DNA of 64,000 bases, from contig JAPKCM010000001.1 of the NCBI GenBank assembly GCA_028822935.1, positions 1 through 64,000 of the forward strand. Reading direction: 5' to 3'. The position numbers were made by a program, and so were the translations under genes. Below the pieces are notes generated by a model. The model worked only from the letters and a program-made list of their open reading frames with translations. It was not told where the DNA came from and did no database searches. The first letter of the stretch is position 1, and every line of letters starts with the position of its first letter. Of the stretch, positions 1-8,849 are shown one piece after another. This stretch comes from Akkermansiaceae bacterium. GTDB lineage: Bacteria > Verrucomicrobiota > Verrucomicrobiia > Verrucomicrobiales > Akkermansiaceae.

Positions 1-275
1 ATAGGCCGTTGGCGTAGCTGTAGATCAGCAGGGCTAGCATCATATGGGGCGGAAACTGTTTGGCCCCGGTCCCCCGGTGATTGACGCGAAAGCTCTCCAG
101 CGGAAGTCGGTCCACAGCCTCGATCACAAAATGGACCAGGTCGTCCTCGGGCACCCACTCACGAAGATCCGGAGGCAGAAGCATCGGCGTATTTCGGTCA
201 ATGGAAACAAATCGTGCAGCGATGGCTTGAGACTATCAAATTCTCAGGCCGATTCAAAGTCCGGCAGACTCCTAG
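1..275 (-). mobile_element. 5' end of an IS1182-like transposase gene, cut by the window edge
   Basis: On the minus strand the sequence from about 216 down to 1 translates into the N-terminal domain of an IS1182/DUF772-type DDE transposase. Recognisable pieces are RFVSIDRNTPMLLPPDL, a following REWVPEDDLVHFV block, and PPHMMLALLIYSYANG running off the left edge. I see no ATG before the Met of the PMLLPP motif, and a TAG stop lies a few codons upstream (about 232-234), so the start is either non-ATG or lost. Positions 171-275 recur at 8051-8155, which suggests that the element end lies near 275. The rest of the element lies outside the window, so I cannot say whether it is active. Confidence 0.75.
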
Positions 276-390
276 GAATTTTATTTTGGCGGGAAGGCCT
301 TGAAGCCGCCTGAGGGCTGGAGCGAAATGGCGGAGAGAGGGGACCGCTATCCTTAAACAGTGAAGCGTCCCGCAGGTCTTCCTACGAAAC
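271..390. repeat. Copy A of a ~110-bp hairpin-containing repeat
   Basis: Starts at CCTAGGAATTTTATTTTGG and continues through GGAAGGCCTTGAAGCC, GGAGCGAAATGG and CCCGCAGGTCTTCCTAC. The GGC..GCC centre can fold into a short stem-loop. The same order of blocks is seen near 2905-2998 and 5380-5492. It abuts the IS1182-like end. Confidence 0.55.
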
Positions 391-419
391 GCCGACGAAC
401 TTGGGAATGCCTGCCTTGC

Positions 420-2846
420 CTATTCTTCCCGAACCCGGAAGAAGGCTTTGACAGGACGCGGATTCTCTTCCGAGAAATTAGCGGTGTAGGTCGATTCGGT
501 GCCGTCGCCAGCCTCCAGTGAATCAGTCAATTCTATCCACTTTCCGTCAAGGGATGTCGCCATATCTACTGCGTAATTACGATCAGGGCTAGATTTCCAG
601 ATCAGCTCCACCGAAAGATCCATGACCTCTATTTCAGTAATTTCCAATGCTCCCCCGGAAGCCCCTTGAGCTAAAAACAAGGCCTGTGCTTGTTCTTCTG
701 TAATCAAGATACCCTGGAAGTAGTTGAAAACTGCGATATCACCGTCAAAGGACTCAGGATTAAAGGGGTTTCCACCGGGAATGTTATTCCCTGTTCCTAG
801 CTCTGCCAAATCTCCACCATCCCAATCTAAAATGGCTGCGCTACTTGTCACCTCGGCTTTCAGTTCGCCATTTACAAAGAGTCTTGCTGTCCCGCTTGCT
901 GCAGAATTCAGATCCCCCACGCCAACGACATGGAAGAAATTAGTGGCCGATCCAATCTCGGCAAGGTCCGTGGAAGCGATGACCCGTTGGGTGTCATTAT
1001 TGGCAGCCTGGAATCGAAAATCCAAGACGCTGCCGTTTAGAACAATACCCGTTCCGGCACCATTTCCACCTGTATTGAACAAGGTGTGGAGACCTTCGAA
1101 GTCGCCGGGGCGGAAGATGAATTCCCAGCTAACGTTCGCCTTGGTAACCGGATCGCCCAGCCCGTCTTGAAACGAATCAGCAGGATTGCTCATGAGAGCC
1201 AGACTGGGAGAGTTGATCCACGTGGTAATGTTGCCGAAATTTGAAGAGCCGGATTCTACCGTGCCCGAGCCGGACCATACTATTCCGGGATTTCCGGTGG
1301 AATTGATGCTTGGCTGCCACCCGACTCCCAAATCAATAACATCCTTGGCATCCCATCCCAGGGTCGGGATAACACTAGTTGAGAGATTGACTGTGACATC
1401 TTCCGTCACACTACCAAGTTCATTGGTTGCAGTGAGAATATAGGTGGTATTGGCCACCGGACTAACAATCACACTGTCGAGATCTCCGACATCTCCCACA
1501 TCAGGGGATAGGGACAGCGAGGCCTCCCCGGAAACCTCCCAAACGAGAGTTGCCGAATCCCCGCTCAAGATTGTGTCAGCCCCACTCGTCGCAAAGCTAC
1601 TGATGACCGGGGGCCCGACATGGACCTTGACCGACGCGCGCTGGTCCAAAGAATCACTCGTTCCATTGAGAATGTAGGTCGTGCTCCTAGTTGGGTTCAC
1701 AGTGGTGCTACCCGCTCCATCGACCGTTATGCCCGCGACATCGGCCACCCCGTTATCGATGGACAAGCCGTCAAAATCATTGACTTCCCACGATAGAATG
1801 ACCGGATCTCCCGAAGCCACTCGGACCTCGTCTGAGGTGAAACTTTTAATGGGCACCATGTCCGATTCAATTCCGGTTAGGTAATGAAGACGTGCCTGGT
1901 CGGCGGTTAATGAAGTTCCGTCGTAGATCGCGAATTCATCGATGACTCCGTCATAAGAAAAGACCGGATCCTCTCCCGTAACCAGACCGTCGTGAAAAAC
2001 GGACTCGGCATAACGGCGCCCGATTCCGATGGCATCGGAGTGATTATACCACAATCCAACTTTGTCTTCGACCCGTCCGATTTCCTCACCATTGAGATAT
2101 GCCACTAAATCTCCATTGAGATTCTCTTGAATGTTATCCGGCTTATCGATGACGAAGACCAAATGGTAAATCTCCCCTGCTGAGACCGTCGTGTTAATCG
2201 CGAAATCAGGATCGGTTGGTCCGGGACCAGCCTCACCTCCCCAGGGAGTTTCCGCCAGATTGGTCGTCATGATATAGAGCTCCGCCTCCGTGGGCTCAGC
2301 CGCCTGGGTTCCATCCAAATAGATACTGATGCCTCGTGTTCTCCCTCCTTCTTCAAAAATAATTTGCCGGTTTTCTCGGCCGGTCACCGGTAGATTGCGA
2401 GGTTGAAACCATAATTCGTAGGTTCGATTGGCAGTCCCCGGATTGCCGGGAACGACGTTCAAGGCCGGGGAATTGGGAACAAGCAGCCCCTGTGATTCCG
2501 CTGCGTCGAACATGATAGCGCCATCATCTGAATTCGGGACAATTCCGTCCACTACCATCGGCAGAACGGCTGTATTGCTTCTCAGTTCTGCATGGAGGGG
2601 TAACCCACTTTCATCGCTGCCAAGCACGGCAAATACTTTGCCCATCCCACTGGTCAATTTCCCCATCGTCCAGTAGATATCAGGATCGTCCAGAAGGATA
2701 ACATTCTGGCCGTCTTCGGCTTGAGAAGAGAGACTCAGAGTCCCAGAAATCAGAGCGGTAAGGGCGGTTTTTCCAAGTAATGCATGGAATCCCTGAACAT
2801 TAGATTGGTTATCTATTTGTGTCATCGGTACAGAAGCGCAGTTCAT
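420..2846 (-). CDS. Secreted LamG/concanavalin-like protein with Ig-like repeats
   Basis: Large secreted protein of about 808 residues. I place the start at the ATG at 2846 (a second ATG is at 2825) because the upstream extension to 2999 reads through a dispersed repeat and a signal peptide then follows directly (GKTALTALISGTLSLSSQA, cleaved before EDGQ). Two LamG/laminin-G-like beta-sandwich regions are visible, one near the N-terminus (YELWFQPRNLP, IGIGRRY, IDEFAIYDG) and one near the C-terminus (VSWEFIFRPGDFEG, FVNGELKAEV, GDIAVFNYF). Between them are two Ig-like repeats with the pattern SWEV..L.I..G...V.P...TTYIL. The last ~75 residues (LEITEIEV to FFRVREE) match the end of the protein at 5641-7950 and may be a shared attachment or sorting domain. 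Function is unknown; carbohydrate or surface binding is plausible. Confidence 0.8.
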   Translation of the reverse strand: MNCASVPMTQIDNQSNVQGFHALLGKTALTALISGTLSLSSQAEDGQNVILLDDPDIYWTMGKLTSGMGKVFAVLGSDESGLPLHAELRSNTAVLPMVVDGIVPNSDDGAIMFDAAESQGLLVPNSPALNVVPGNPGTANRTYELWFQPRNLPVTGRENRQIIFEEGGRTRGISIYLDGTQAAEPTEAELYIMTTNLAETPWGGEAGPGPTDPDFAINTTVSAGEIYHLVFVIDKPDNIQENLNGDLVAYLNGEEIGRVEDKVGLWYNHSDAIGIGRRYAESVFHDGLVTGEDPVFSYDGVIDEFAIYDGTSLTADQARLHYLTGIESDMVPIKSFTSDEVRVASGDPVILSWEVNDFDGLSIDNGVADVAGITVDGAGSTTVNPTRSTTYILNGTSDSLDQRASVKVHVGPPVISSFATSGADTILSGDSATLVWEVSGEASLSLSPDVGDVGDLDSVIVSPVANTTYILTATNELGSVTEDVTVNLSTSVIPTLGWDAKDVIDLGVGWQPSINSTGNPGIVWSGSGTVESGSSNFGNITTWINSPSLALMSNPADSFQDGLGDPVTKANVSWEFIFRPGDFEGLHTLFNTGGNGAGTGIVLNGSVLDFRFQAANNDTQRVIASTDLAEIGSATNFFHVVGVGDLNSAASGTARLFVNGELKAEVTSSAAILDWDGGDLAELGTGNNIPGGNPFNPESFDGDIAVFNYFQGILITEEQAQALFLAQGASGGALEITEIEVMDLSVELIWKSSPDRNYAVDMATSLDGKWIELTDSLEAGDGTESTYTANFSEENPRPVKAFFRVREE

Positions 2847-2904
2847 CGTTTTTTTATAGAGTAGGGAAGATGTAATATTGAGATCATAGTGTAAAAGATT
2901 ACCT

Positions 2905-2998
2905 TTAGAAACTTTCTTTTGGCGGGAGGGCTTTGTAGCCGTCTTTGAACCGGAGCAACGGAGAATATTCCAAAAAAGTATTTCGCGGGTCTTCCTCA
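2905..2998. repeat. Copy B of the ~110-bp hairpin repeat
   Basis: Contains CTTTCTTTTGGCGGGAGGG, a GGCTTTGTAGCC centre, GAACCGGAGCAACGGAG and GCGGGTCTTCCTC, in the same order as copies A (271-390) and C (5380-5492). It sits just upstream of the signal peptide of the LamG protein, so any reading of that gene that starts at 2999 translates the repeat. Confidence 0.5.
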
Positions 2999-3097
2999 TG
3001 ATTTGAGGAAGGCCATTCCGACTTAAAAGAAGGGCGTATTAAAAATTCGATTTACCGGATTGGATAAGTTTTACAGACTGCTAGCTTCACAAACGAT

Positions 3098-5290
3098 ATG
3101 AACCGATTCTTCAAATCTTTCATCCCGCTTCCGCTCCTGTCCATCGTGGTCGGACTTGCTCCCATCTCGGCAAAAAAACCTAATATCGTCTTCTTTTTTA
3201 CGGACGACCAAACCATCAGCACCCTTGGCTGCTACGGAAACCCCGTCGTCAAATCTCCCAATATCGATGCCCTCGCCAAACGCGGCACTCGTTTTCAACA
3301 AGCATTCGTCAGCCACCCCATTTGCTGGGCTAGCCGCACCTCCATTCTCACTGGCCTTACTGCTCGCAGCTTTCGCCAACCCGGCAATGGAGACCGCGCC
3401 ACTAAAAAATCCGTCTCGGTTCTCTACTCAGATCTTCTCCGCGAAAACAACTATCGCACCGGCTACTACGGCAAATGGCACTTCAGCGCGCGACCCTATG
3501 ACCAGAAAGCTCACTTCGACGAGTTTGAAGCGATCGGCCGCGATCCCTTCTTCAAAAAGCAAGCCGATGGCTCCCTCCGCCACGAGACCGATCTAATCGT
3601 CGATCGCGGCATCGCATTCCTGAAATCTCAACCCAAGGACAAACCCTTTGCCCTCAATATGTGGTTCAATGCCTGTCACGCCGAAGATGGCGACAAGCGC
3701 CCCGGCATTGGCCACTTCGCCTGGCCTCAATCCGCCAATGGCCTCTTCGAAGACACCTACATCGGACCGCCCCGCCTCGCTGATCCCGCGATCTTCGAAG
3801 CTCTCCCCGACTTCCTCCAAACCAGCATCACCCGCGAGCGCTACTTCTGGCGTTGGAACACTCCCGAAAAATACCAAACTAACATGCGTGCCTATTACCG
3901 CATGGTCACCGGAATCGACAATGCCATCGGGCGTTTTTTAAAAGCTCTCGATGAAGCCGGTCTCTCCGAAAACACCATCGTCGTTTACTCAGCCGACAAT
4001 GGCTACCATATGGCCAACCGCGGTCTCTCCGGTAAGTGGTCCCATTATGAGGAATCGATTCAAGTCCCTCTCATTATCGCTGACCCCCGTGTCTCCGAAG
4101 ATCAACAGGGCCAGGTCACCACCGCAGCCGCTCTCAATATCGACATCCCAGCCACTTTCCTCGACTGGGCCGGCATCAAAACTCCGGAGCGGTACGATGG
4201 TCGCAGCCTGAAGCCTCTCGTCGAAGGCAAGACTCCTAAAGACTGGCGTACCGAAACCTTTCACGAACACTTCGCGGTCCGAAACCGTATTCCGGCCTAC
4301 GAAGGAATCCGGACTTCCACCCATAAATACGTCCGCTATCTCGACCACGACACCGAGTTTCTCCACGATCTCAAGAACGATCCTGATGAACTCGTCAACC
4401 TCGCCAAGGATCGCAAGTATTCAGCCAAGCTCGCTGAAATGCGTGAACGGACTGACGCCCGTATCAAGGAACTTGGTGGTCCGCTCGATCCCCTCAAAGG
4501 TCTCTTCACTGCCTCAACCGCTCCCTACCCTGAATCCTCCGCTGCCGTCGGATTAGCAAGTAACGCCGAAGGTTTCATCCGCCTCTTTAACGGACAAAGC
4601 CTCCGCAACTGGACTGGCAATTCGAAATACTGGTCGGTCAAAGACAAGGCCATCACCGGCGTCACTGATGGCTCGCTTAAGATGAACCGCTTTATCACTT
4701 GGAATGGCTCAACCGTTCAAAACTTCGAACTCCAGGTGAAAGTCAAATTCAGCGACCGCGCCAACAGCGGTATTCAATATCGTGGCAAAATGCGCCCTGA
4801 AGTCGATCTCGACATCGTCTCCGGTTACCAATTCGACATTATGCAAAACCCACCGCACCAAAACGGCATGGTCTATGACGAACGTGGCCGACGAATTCTC
4901 GCCTATACCGGACAAAAAGTCGTCATCGATGAGGAAGGGAAATCTTGGATTGTCGGAGAAATACCTGTCAAAAAATTCGAGCCCGACGTGTGGCACGACT
5001 ACCGCGTTCTTGTCCGTGGAAACCACCACCAACACTGGATCGACGGCCATCAAACCGCCGACCTCATCGACCTCGATGAAAAAGGCCGCGCCCTCGAAGG
5101 AGTCCTTGGCTTCCAAGTCCACGTCGGTCCCGCCATGGAAATCCAGTTTCGCAATATTCTCCTCAAAAACCTCCCTGACGCCCTCCCGCTTCGGACCGCC
5201 GCAGACACCAAGATCCCAGTTGGATCCCTCGGCGTTCGCCCCCAAGGCACTCCGGCGAAAGACTGGAAGCCTCCTCTCTATCAAAAGTAA
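3098..5290 (+). CDS. Secreted sulfatase fused to a DUF1080 domain
   Basis: Two-domain exported enzyme of 730 residues. A signal peptide (residues 1-25, ending in PISA) is followed by a type I sulfatase domain (about 28-470). It has the metal-binding TDDQ at 35-38, the formylglycine motif C76-W-A-S-R80, YYGKWH at 123-128, YSADNGYH at 297-304 with the D300-N301 metal pair, and the SGKW lysine at 313. A DUF1080 (3-keto-disaccharide hydrolase-like, concanavalin fold) domain begins near FIRLFNGQSLRNW (493-505) and runs to about 695. Such fusions suggest action on sulfated polysaccharide, desulfation plus binding or cleavage of the sugar; the substrate cannot be told from sequence. Cys76 needs conversion to formylglycine, which the FGE-like lipoprotein at 41455-42570 could supply. 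Codons end in C far more often than in the adjacent genes, a possible sign of transfer. Confidence 0.92.
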   Translation: MNRFFKSFIPLPLLSIVVGLAPISAKKPNIVFFFTDDQTISTLGCYGNPVVKSPNIDALAKRGTRFQQAFVSHPICWASRTSILTGLTARSFRQPGNGDRATKKSVSVLYSDLLRENNYRTGYYGKWHFSARPYDQKAHFDEFEAIGRDPFFKKQADGSLRHETDLIVDRGIAFLKSQPKDKPFALNMWFNACHAEDGDKRPGIGHFAWPQSANGLFEDTYIGPPRLADPAIFEALPDFLQTSITRERYFWRWNTPEKYQTNMRAYYRMVTGIDNAIGRFLKALDEAGLSENTIVVYSADNGYHMANRGLSGKWSHYEESIQVPLIIADPRVSEDQQGQVTTAAALNIDIPATFLDWAGIKTPERYDGRSLKPLVEGKTPKDWRTETFHEHFAVRNRIPAYEGIRTSTHKYVRYLDHDTEFLHDLKNDPDELVNLAKDRKYSAKLAEMRERTDARIKELGGPLDPLKGLFTASTAPYPESSAAVGLASNAEGFIRLFNGQSLRNWTGNSKYWSVKDKAITGVTDGSLKMNRFITWNGSTVQNFELQVKVKFSDRANSGIQYRGKMRPEVDLDIVSGYQFDIMQNPPHQNGMVYDERGRRILAYTGQKVVIDEEGKSWIVGEIPVKKFEPDVWHDYRVLVRGNHHQHWIDGHQTADLIDLDEKGRALEGVLGFQVHVGPAMEIQFRNILLKNLPDALPLRTAADTKIPVGSLGVRPQGTPAKDWKPPLYQK

Positions 5291-5379
5291 TAGGCCTCAT
5301 CAACATTCCCTAGAATCGCCAGCCGCCCGAAGCCACCAACATGAATCAACCGGGGTTGCCTCGTCAAATCGAGCTCGAA

Positions 5380-5492
5380 CTCCTAGGGATTTTCTTTTGG
5401 CCGGGGGGCTTTGAAGCCGCCCTTGGACCGGAGCGGAAGAGGGTGAAAGGGGGGGGTGACTCTTTCGAGGAAAGGCGCAGGAACTCATGACT
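5380..5492. repeat. Copy C of the ~110-bp hairpin repeat; intergenic 5291-5640
   Basis: ACTCCTAGGGATTTTCTTTT, a GGGGGGCTTTGAAGCCGCCC hairpin centre, GGACCGGAGCGGAAGAGGG and GCGCAGGAACTC line up with copies A and B. It fills the middle of the 350-bp gap between the sulfatase and the thrombospondin-3-repeat gene. I see no other gene or clear terminator in that gap. Confidence 0.55.
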
Positions 5493-5640
5493 CATTTACT
5501 TTTGTTAGATATAGGGTTTATTTTCTAGCAATCTAGAGGTCAGATGATCTCTGGCTTGTAGCGGATGTCACCCTTTCAATCTTGCAAAGAAATGTTCCTT
5601 TGAGTGGATTAGGGATTCTTCAAAAAATAGACACACTACG

Positions 5641-7950
5641 ATGATGAAAAACTGGAAATATTTATTAGAAAGCATGATCCTATTGGGTCTCTTAATCTCA
5701 CCGGTCTCCGCGCTTCCGATTGCGGGGGTCGATTTCGACGACGGTGGGGGCGGAGACGACATCACCCCCGATGATCTAGAGTTGACGGACGGGGTCACGG
5801 TCTCTGCTTGGGCTTTTGCTGGTGCGGGTAGTATCCCGGGGGTTGACCCGAATGCAAATGCGGGTCGGGCGAGTGCTCCCGTGAGGAAGATTAACGGGCC
5901 GAATAACACGAGTGCCAACCCACCGGCAGTGGGTGACGCTCCTCCAACACTGGGAATACACTCCTTCTCGATCACGATCGATGCCACTCCGATTGATCTC
6001 AATAGTGTGAAGTTCGATTTTAGTGCTGCGACGGGGAGTGCCAATATTCGTTGGGTCGCGTTCCGAACCAGTCTTGATGCCAATATTATCTTTAGTGAAG
6101 TGGGCGCGGCCCGTCCGGCATTTCCGACGGTTGAGATTGATCTGTCTGACCCCAAGTATTCGAATCTCTCCGATCAAACGGTCGAGTTTTTCTGGTATTG
6201 TGGAGGCCAGGGATCCGGTGACCTGGATATCGACACGATCATTATCGATGCTTCCGGAGGAAGCTTTGTGGATAGGGACAACGATTTGCTGGCGGACAAT
6301 TTTGAGCAACTCATCATCGATGCCGATGGAGGAGATGCAATTGTGACCCTCGCTGATGTGCTCCCGGGTGATGATTTCGATACCGATGGAGCAGACAACC
6401 TGTCCGAGCAAAATAATGGGACTGATCCGCTTGATAAGGATACCGACAATGACACCTTGTTGGATGGGGTGGAAACCAATGACGGAACCTTCGATGATTT
6501 GGCGACGGATACCGGAACCAATCCACTGGTACCTGACACAGATGACGATGGGCTGCCTGATGGGGTGGAGACCAATGACGGGACCTTTGATGATATCAAT
6601 ACCGATACCGGGACGAATCCCCTGGTGGCGGATACCGATCTGGACACCATTCCTGACGGCTATGAAGTTACCAATTCATTGAATCCGCTCACCGATGATT
6701 CCGGGCTTGATCCGGATAATGACGATTCGGACAATCTTAAGGAATTCAACCGCGGAACGGATCCCCAGCTCGATGACACCGATGGAGACGGGATTAAAGA
6801 CGGTTCTGAAACCGACGACGGAACCTATGATGGTCCGACTGATACAGGAACGGATCCTCTTGATTTTGATACCGATGACGATGGTCTTCGCGACGGAGTG
6901 GAGACGAAAACCGGGGTCTACGTCGATGAAATGAACACCGGAAGTGATCCATTTGTGGAAGATAGTGATTCTGACAATTACCGTGACGGAGCGGAAGTGA
7001 ACATTCATGGAACTGATCCAAATAACGCAGCCGGAGCTCCGGCTGGACTGAGCGTTCTTTTCATTGGAGGAAGTGCTAACGGGACCACAGGGTCTGATCC
7101 TCGGATCATTAGATTCATCCAGGACAAGTATGGCATTTCCAGTGTGACCTATCTGCAGGCAAGTGTCGCGACAGAGGCTGACGAGGATAGCTTTGATCTC
7201 TTGGTTCTTTCCTCGACCCCTAGTTCAGGTGATATCCGAGACAAATTTGAAGATTCTCTCGTTCCGATCGTGAACTGGGAAGAAGCGATCTCGGATAACC
7301 TAGTGGGTGAGTTTGGTCTTGCGACTGCGATCTTATCGAAGTCGATTCTTACCACCTCGATTTCTCATACAGGCCATCCGATTACCGAGGGTTTACCTGA
7401 TCCAGTTGTGTTATTTGATGCCGCAGGTCCAGAGACTACGAGCTCGGGCGCTTTGTTTGAAGGGGTCACCAGTGCGGGTAATGATGCCGATACCGGGGAG
7501 GCAATGATCTTTCTGGCGGAGACCGGGGATAGCGTTGATCCTAATGCCTTGGTTCCGGGAGATGTCGCTCCGGCTCGTCGGATCATGCTCCCATGGACTG
7601 ATAGCACGGTGGATACCTTAACGCCTGCTGGGTGGCAATTATTTGGAAACGCCTTTGATTGGGCGGTGGAACGTTTGGCCGGGCCAAAGACTCTTGAGAT
7701 CACCCAAATTGATTACGATAGCACGACTGAGCCGGGTAATATTCTGCTGAGTTTGACCTTTAATTCTTCAGAAGGGAGAACCTACAGTCTATACGCCGAT
7801 CCTGGTCTTGGGGCGCCGCTCGAAAATCAAATTGAGGTTGATGATGGTGTGATCGGTACGGCTGGGAGCACGACGGCTGTGGTGAACTTTAATAGCTTTG
7901 GATTGGACAAGAGTTCGGCCACCTTCTTCTTCACGATTCGCGAGAATTAG
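5641..7950 (+). CDS. Secreted protein with thrombospondin type-3 calcium repeats
   Basis: Exported protein of 769 residues. The signal peptide is KYLLESMILLGLLISPVSA (cleaved before LPIAG). An N-terminal beta-rich region (to about 210) precedes a run of Asp-rich thrombospondin type-3-like repeats (about 210-465; DTDGDGIKDG, DTDDDGLPDG, DTDNDTLLDG), which bind calcium in known families. Next comes a domain starting SVLFIGGSANG (about 470-690) with alpha/beta character and a GHPITEGLPDP segment reminiscent of ThuA or glutamine-amidotransferase-like folds; that match is weak. The final ~85 residues (LEITQIDY to FFFTIREN) resemble the C-terminus of the LamG protein at 420-2846. Probably surface-attached or secreted; role unknown. 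Confidence 0.85.
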   Translation: MMKNWKYLLESMILLGLLISPVSALPIAGVDFDDGGGGDDITPDDLELTDGVTVSAWAFAGAGSIPGVDPNANAGRASAPVRKINGPNNTSANPPAVGDAPPTLGIHSFSITIDATPIDLNSVKFDFSAATGSANIRWVAFRTSLDANIIFSEVGAARPAFPTVEIDLSDPKYSNLSDQTVEFFWYCGGQGSGDLDIDTIIIDASGGSFVDRDNDLLADNFEQLIIDADGGDAIVTLADVLPGDDFDTDGADNLSEQNNGTDPLDKDTDNDTLLDGVETNDGTFDDLATDTGTNPLVPDTDDDGLPDGVETNDGTFDDINTDTGTNPLVADTDLDTIPDGYEVTNSLNPLTDDSGLDPDNDDSDNLKEFNRGTDPQLDDTDGDGIKDGSETDDGTYDGPTDTGTDPLDFDTDDDGLRDGVETKTGVYVDEMNTGSDPFVEDSDSDNYRDGAEVNIHGTDPNNAAGAPAGLSVLFIGGSANGTTGSDPRIIRFIQDKYGISSVTYLQASVATEADEDSFDLLVLSSTPSSGDIRDKFEDSLVPIVNWEEAISDNLVGEFGLATAILSKSILTTSISHTGHPITEGLPDPVVLFDAAGPETTSSGALFEGVTSAGNDADTGEAMIFLAETGDSVDPNALVPGDVAPARRIMLPWTDSTVDTLTPAGWQLFGNAFDWAVERLAGPKTLEITQIDYDSTTEPGNILLSLTFNSSEGRTYSLYADPGLGAPLENQIEVDDGVIGTAGSTTAVVNFNSFGLDKSSATFFFTIREN

Positions 7951-8050
7951 GGCTTGGATATTCTACACAATAAAACAAAAATAGCGAAAATATGAGCGAC
8001 TGCAGTTAGCTGGTTGCCACGTCACGGTGGATGGCTCGTTCGATCTTTCG

Positions 8051-8155
8051 GGAGGCAGAAGCATCGGCGTATTTCGGTCAATGGAAACAAATCGTAAGGC
8101 GATGGTTTGAGACTATCAAATTCTCAGGCCGATTCAAAGTCCGACAGACTCCTAG
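8051..8155 (-). mobile_element. 105-bp solo remnant of the IS1182-like element end
   Basis: Matches 171-275 at about 100 of 105 positions. It covers the first codons of the transposase (reading RFVSIDRNTPMLLPP on the minus strand) and the outer end up to AGACTCCTAG, then homology stops abruptly on both sides. It looks like the leftover of a deleted insertion, in the 7951-8198 gap, which otherwise holds nothing I can name. Confidence 0.7.
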
Positions 8156-8198
8156 CAGATTAGTAATCGCTGACGCCGAAATCGGTGGCGAGGGCCTT

Positions 8199-8741
8199 TT
8201 AAAGGCCGACGGAGTAAGGAAGCTGTTGACTGACCGATTTGAGTAGTTCGCTCAGCCCCTCGATGGCGATTTCCATGCCAGCGAGATATTCTCCGCCGGT
8301 GAGGTAAGGCGGGGCTCGATCGATGATTTGATCGAGGGCTTGCTGAGGCAGGATGGGTTCCAAGCCGTAGCCCACAATCATGGCAGCTTGCTTTCGGCTG
8401 GGCTCGATTAGAATGGCGACATCCCGGTTTTTTCTTGCTTCGAGATTCCCTCCGAAAGTCCAGCCCGATTGAAGATCCAGAAGATGATCGGTGGGAGATC
8501 GGCCTTTTGATCGAAGGTCCGTGTGATCACGTGGAGTCGACACTGGGGAAAGCTTTCCTGATAGTCAGAGATGACTTTGGTAAGCTTCTTGGTTTCGGAT
8601 TTACTGAAGAGATTACATTCATCCGAGATTCCGGTGAGTGGGGCCCATAGCGCGCGCCAGTTTTTTCAAATCCATCTGGCAGCTTGAGCATTTAGGAGAG
8701 GTCTCCCTCAATGGAGCATAGCAATATGGACAATCGATGAC
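8199..8741 (-). pseudogene. Frameshifted zinc-ribbon TPM-domain protein
   Basis: Reading three frames in succession on the minus strand gives one recognisable protein. From about 8741 an N-terminal zinc ribbon is seen (VIDCPYCYAPL, then KCSSCQMDLKKLARAMG). A second frame carries NLFSKSETKKLTKVISDYQ and QCRLHVITRTFDQKADLPP up to about 8430. A third frame carries RDVAILIEPSRKQAAMIVGY, GLEPILPQQALDQIIDRAPP and GEYLAGMEIAIEGLSELL, the typical end of a TPM (TPM_phosphatase) domain, to the stop at 8199. At least two frameshifts are needed and no ATG is seen before the ribbon (GTC in its place). Intact relatives are thought to be envelope or stress-related; here the gene is broken unless the frameshifts are sequence errors. 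Confidence 0.7.
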
Positions 8742-8849
8742 AAAGAACTGGTAGATTATTTTAACAATTCCAGAAAGGACGAAAGAGGAACTCCCTTGAT
8801 CGAGGTGATTTTACGCTTTGGTTCCGCCCTGAAATTTGGAAACTCAGCC

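Noticed and set aside
2847-2999. Longer start of the LamG gene at 2999
   Set aside because: The extension translates a dispersed repeat and would bury the signal peptide 70 residues inside the protein.
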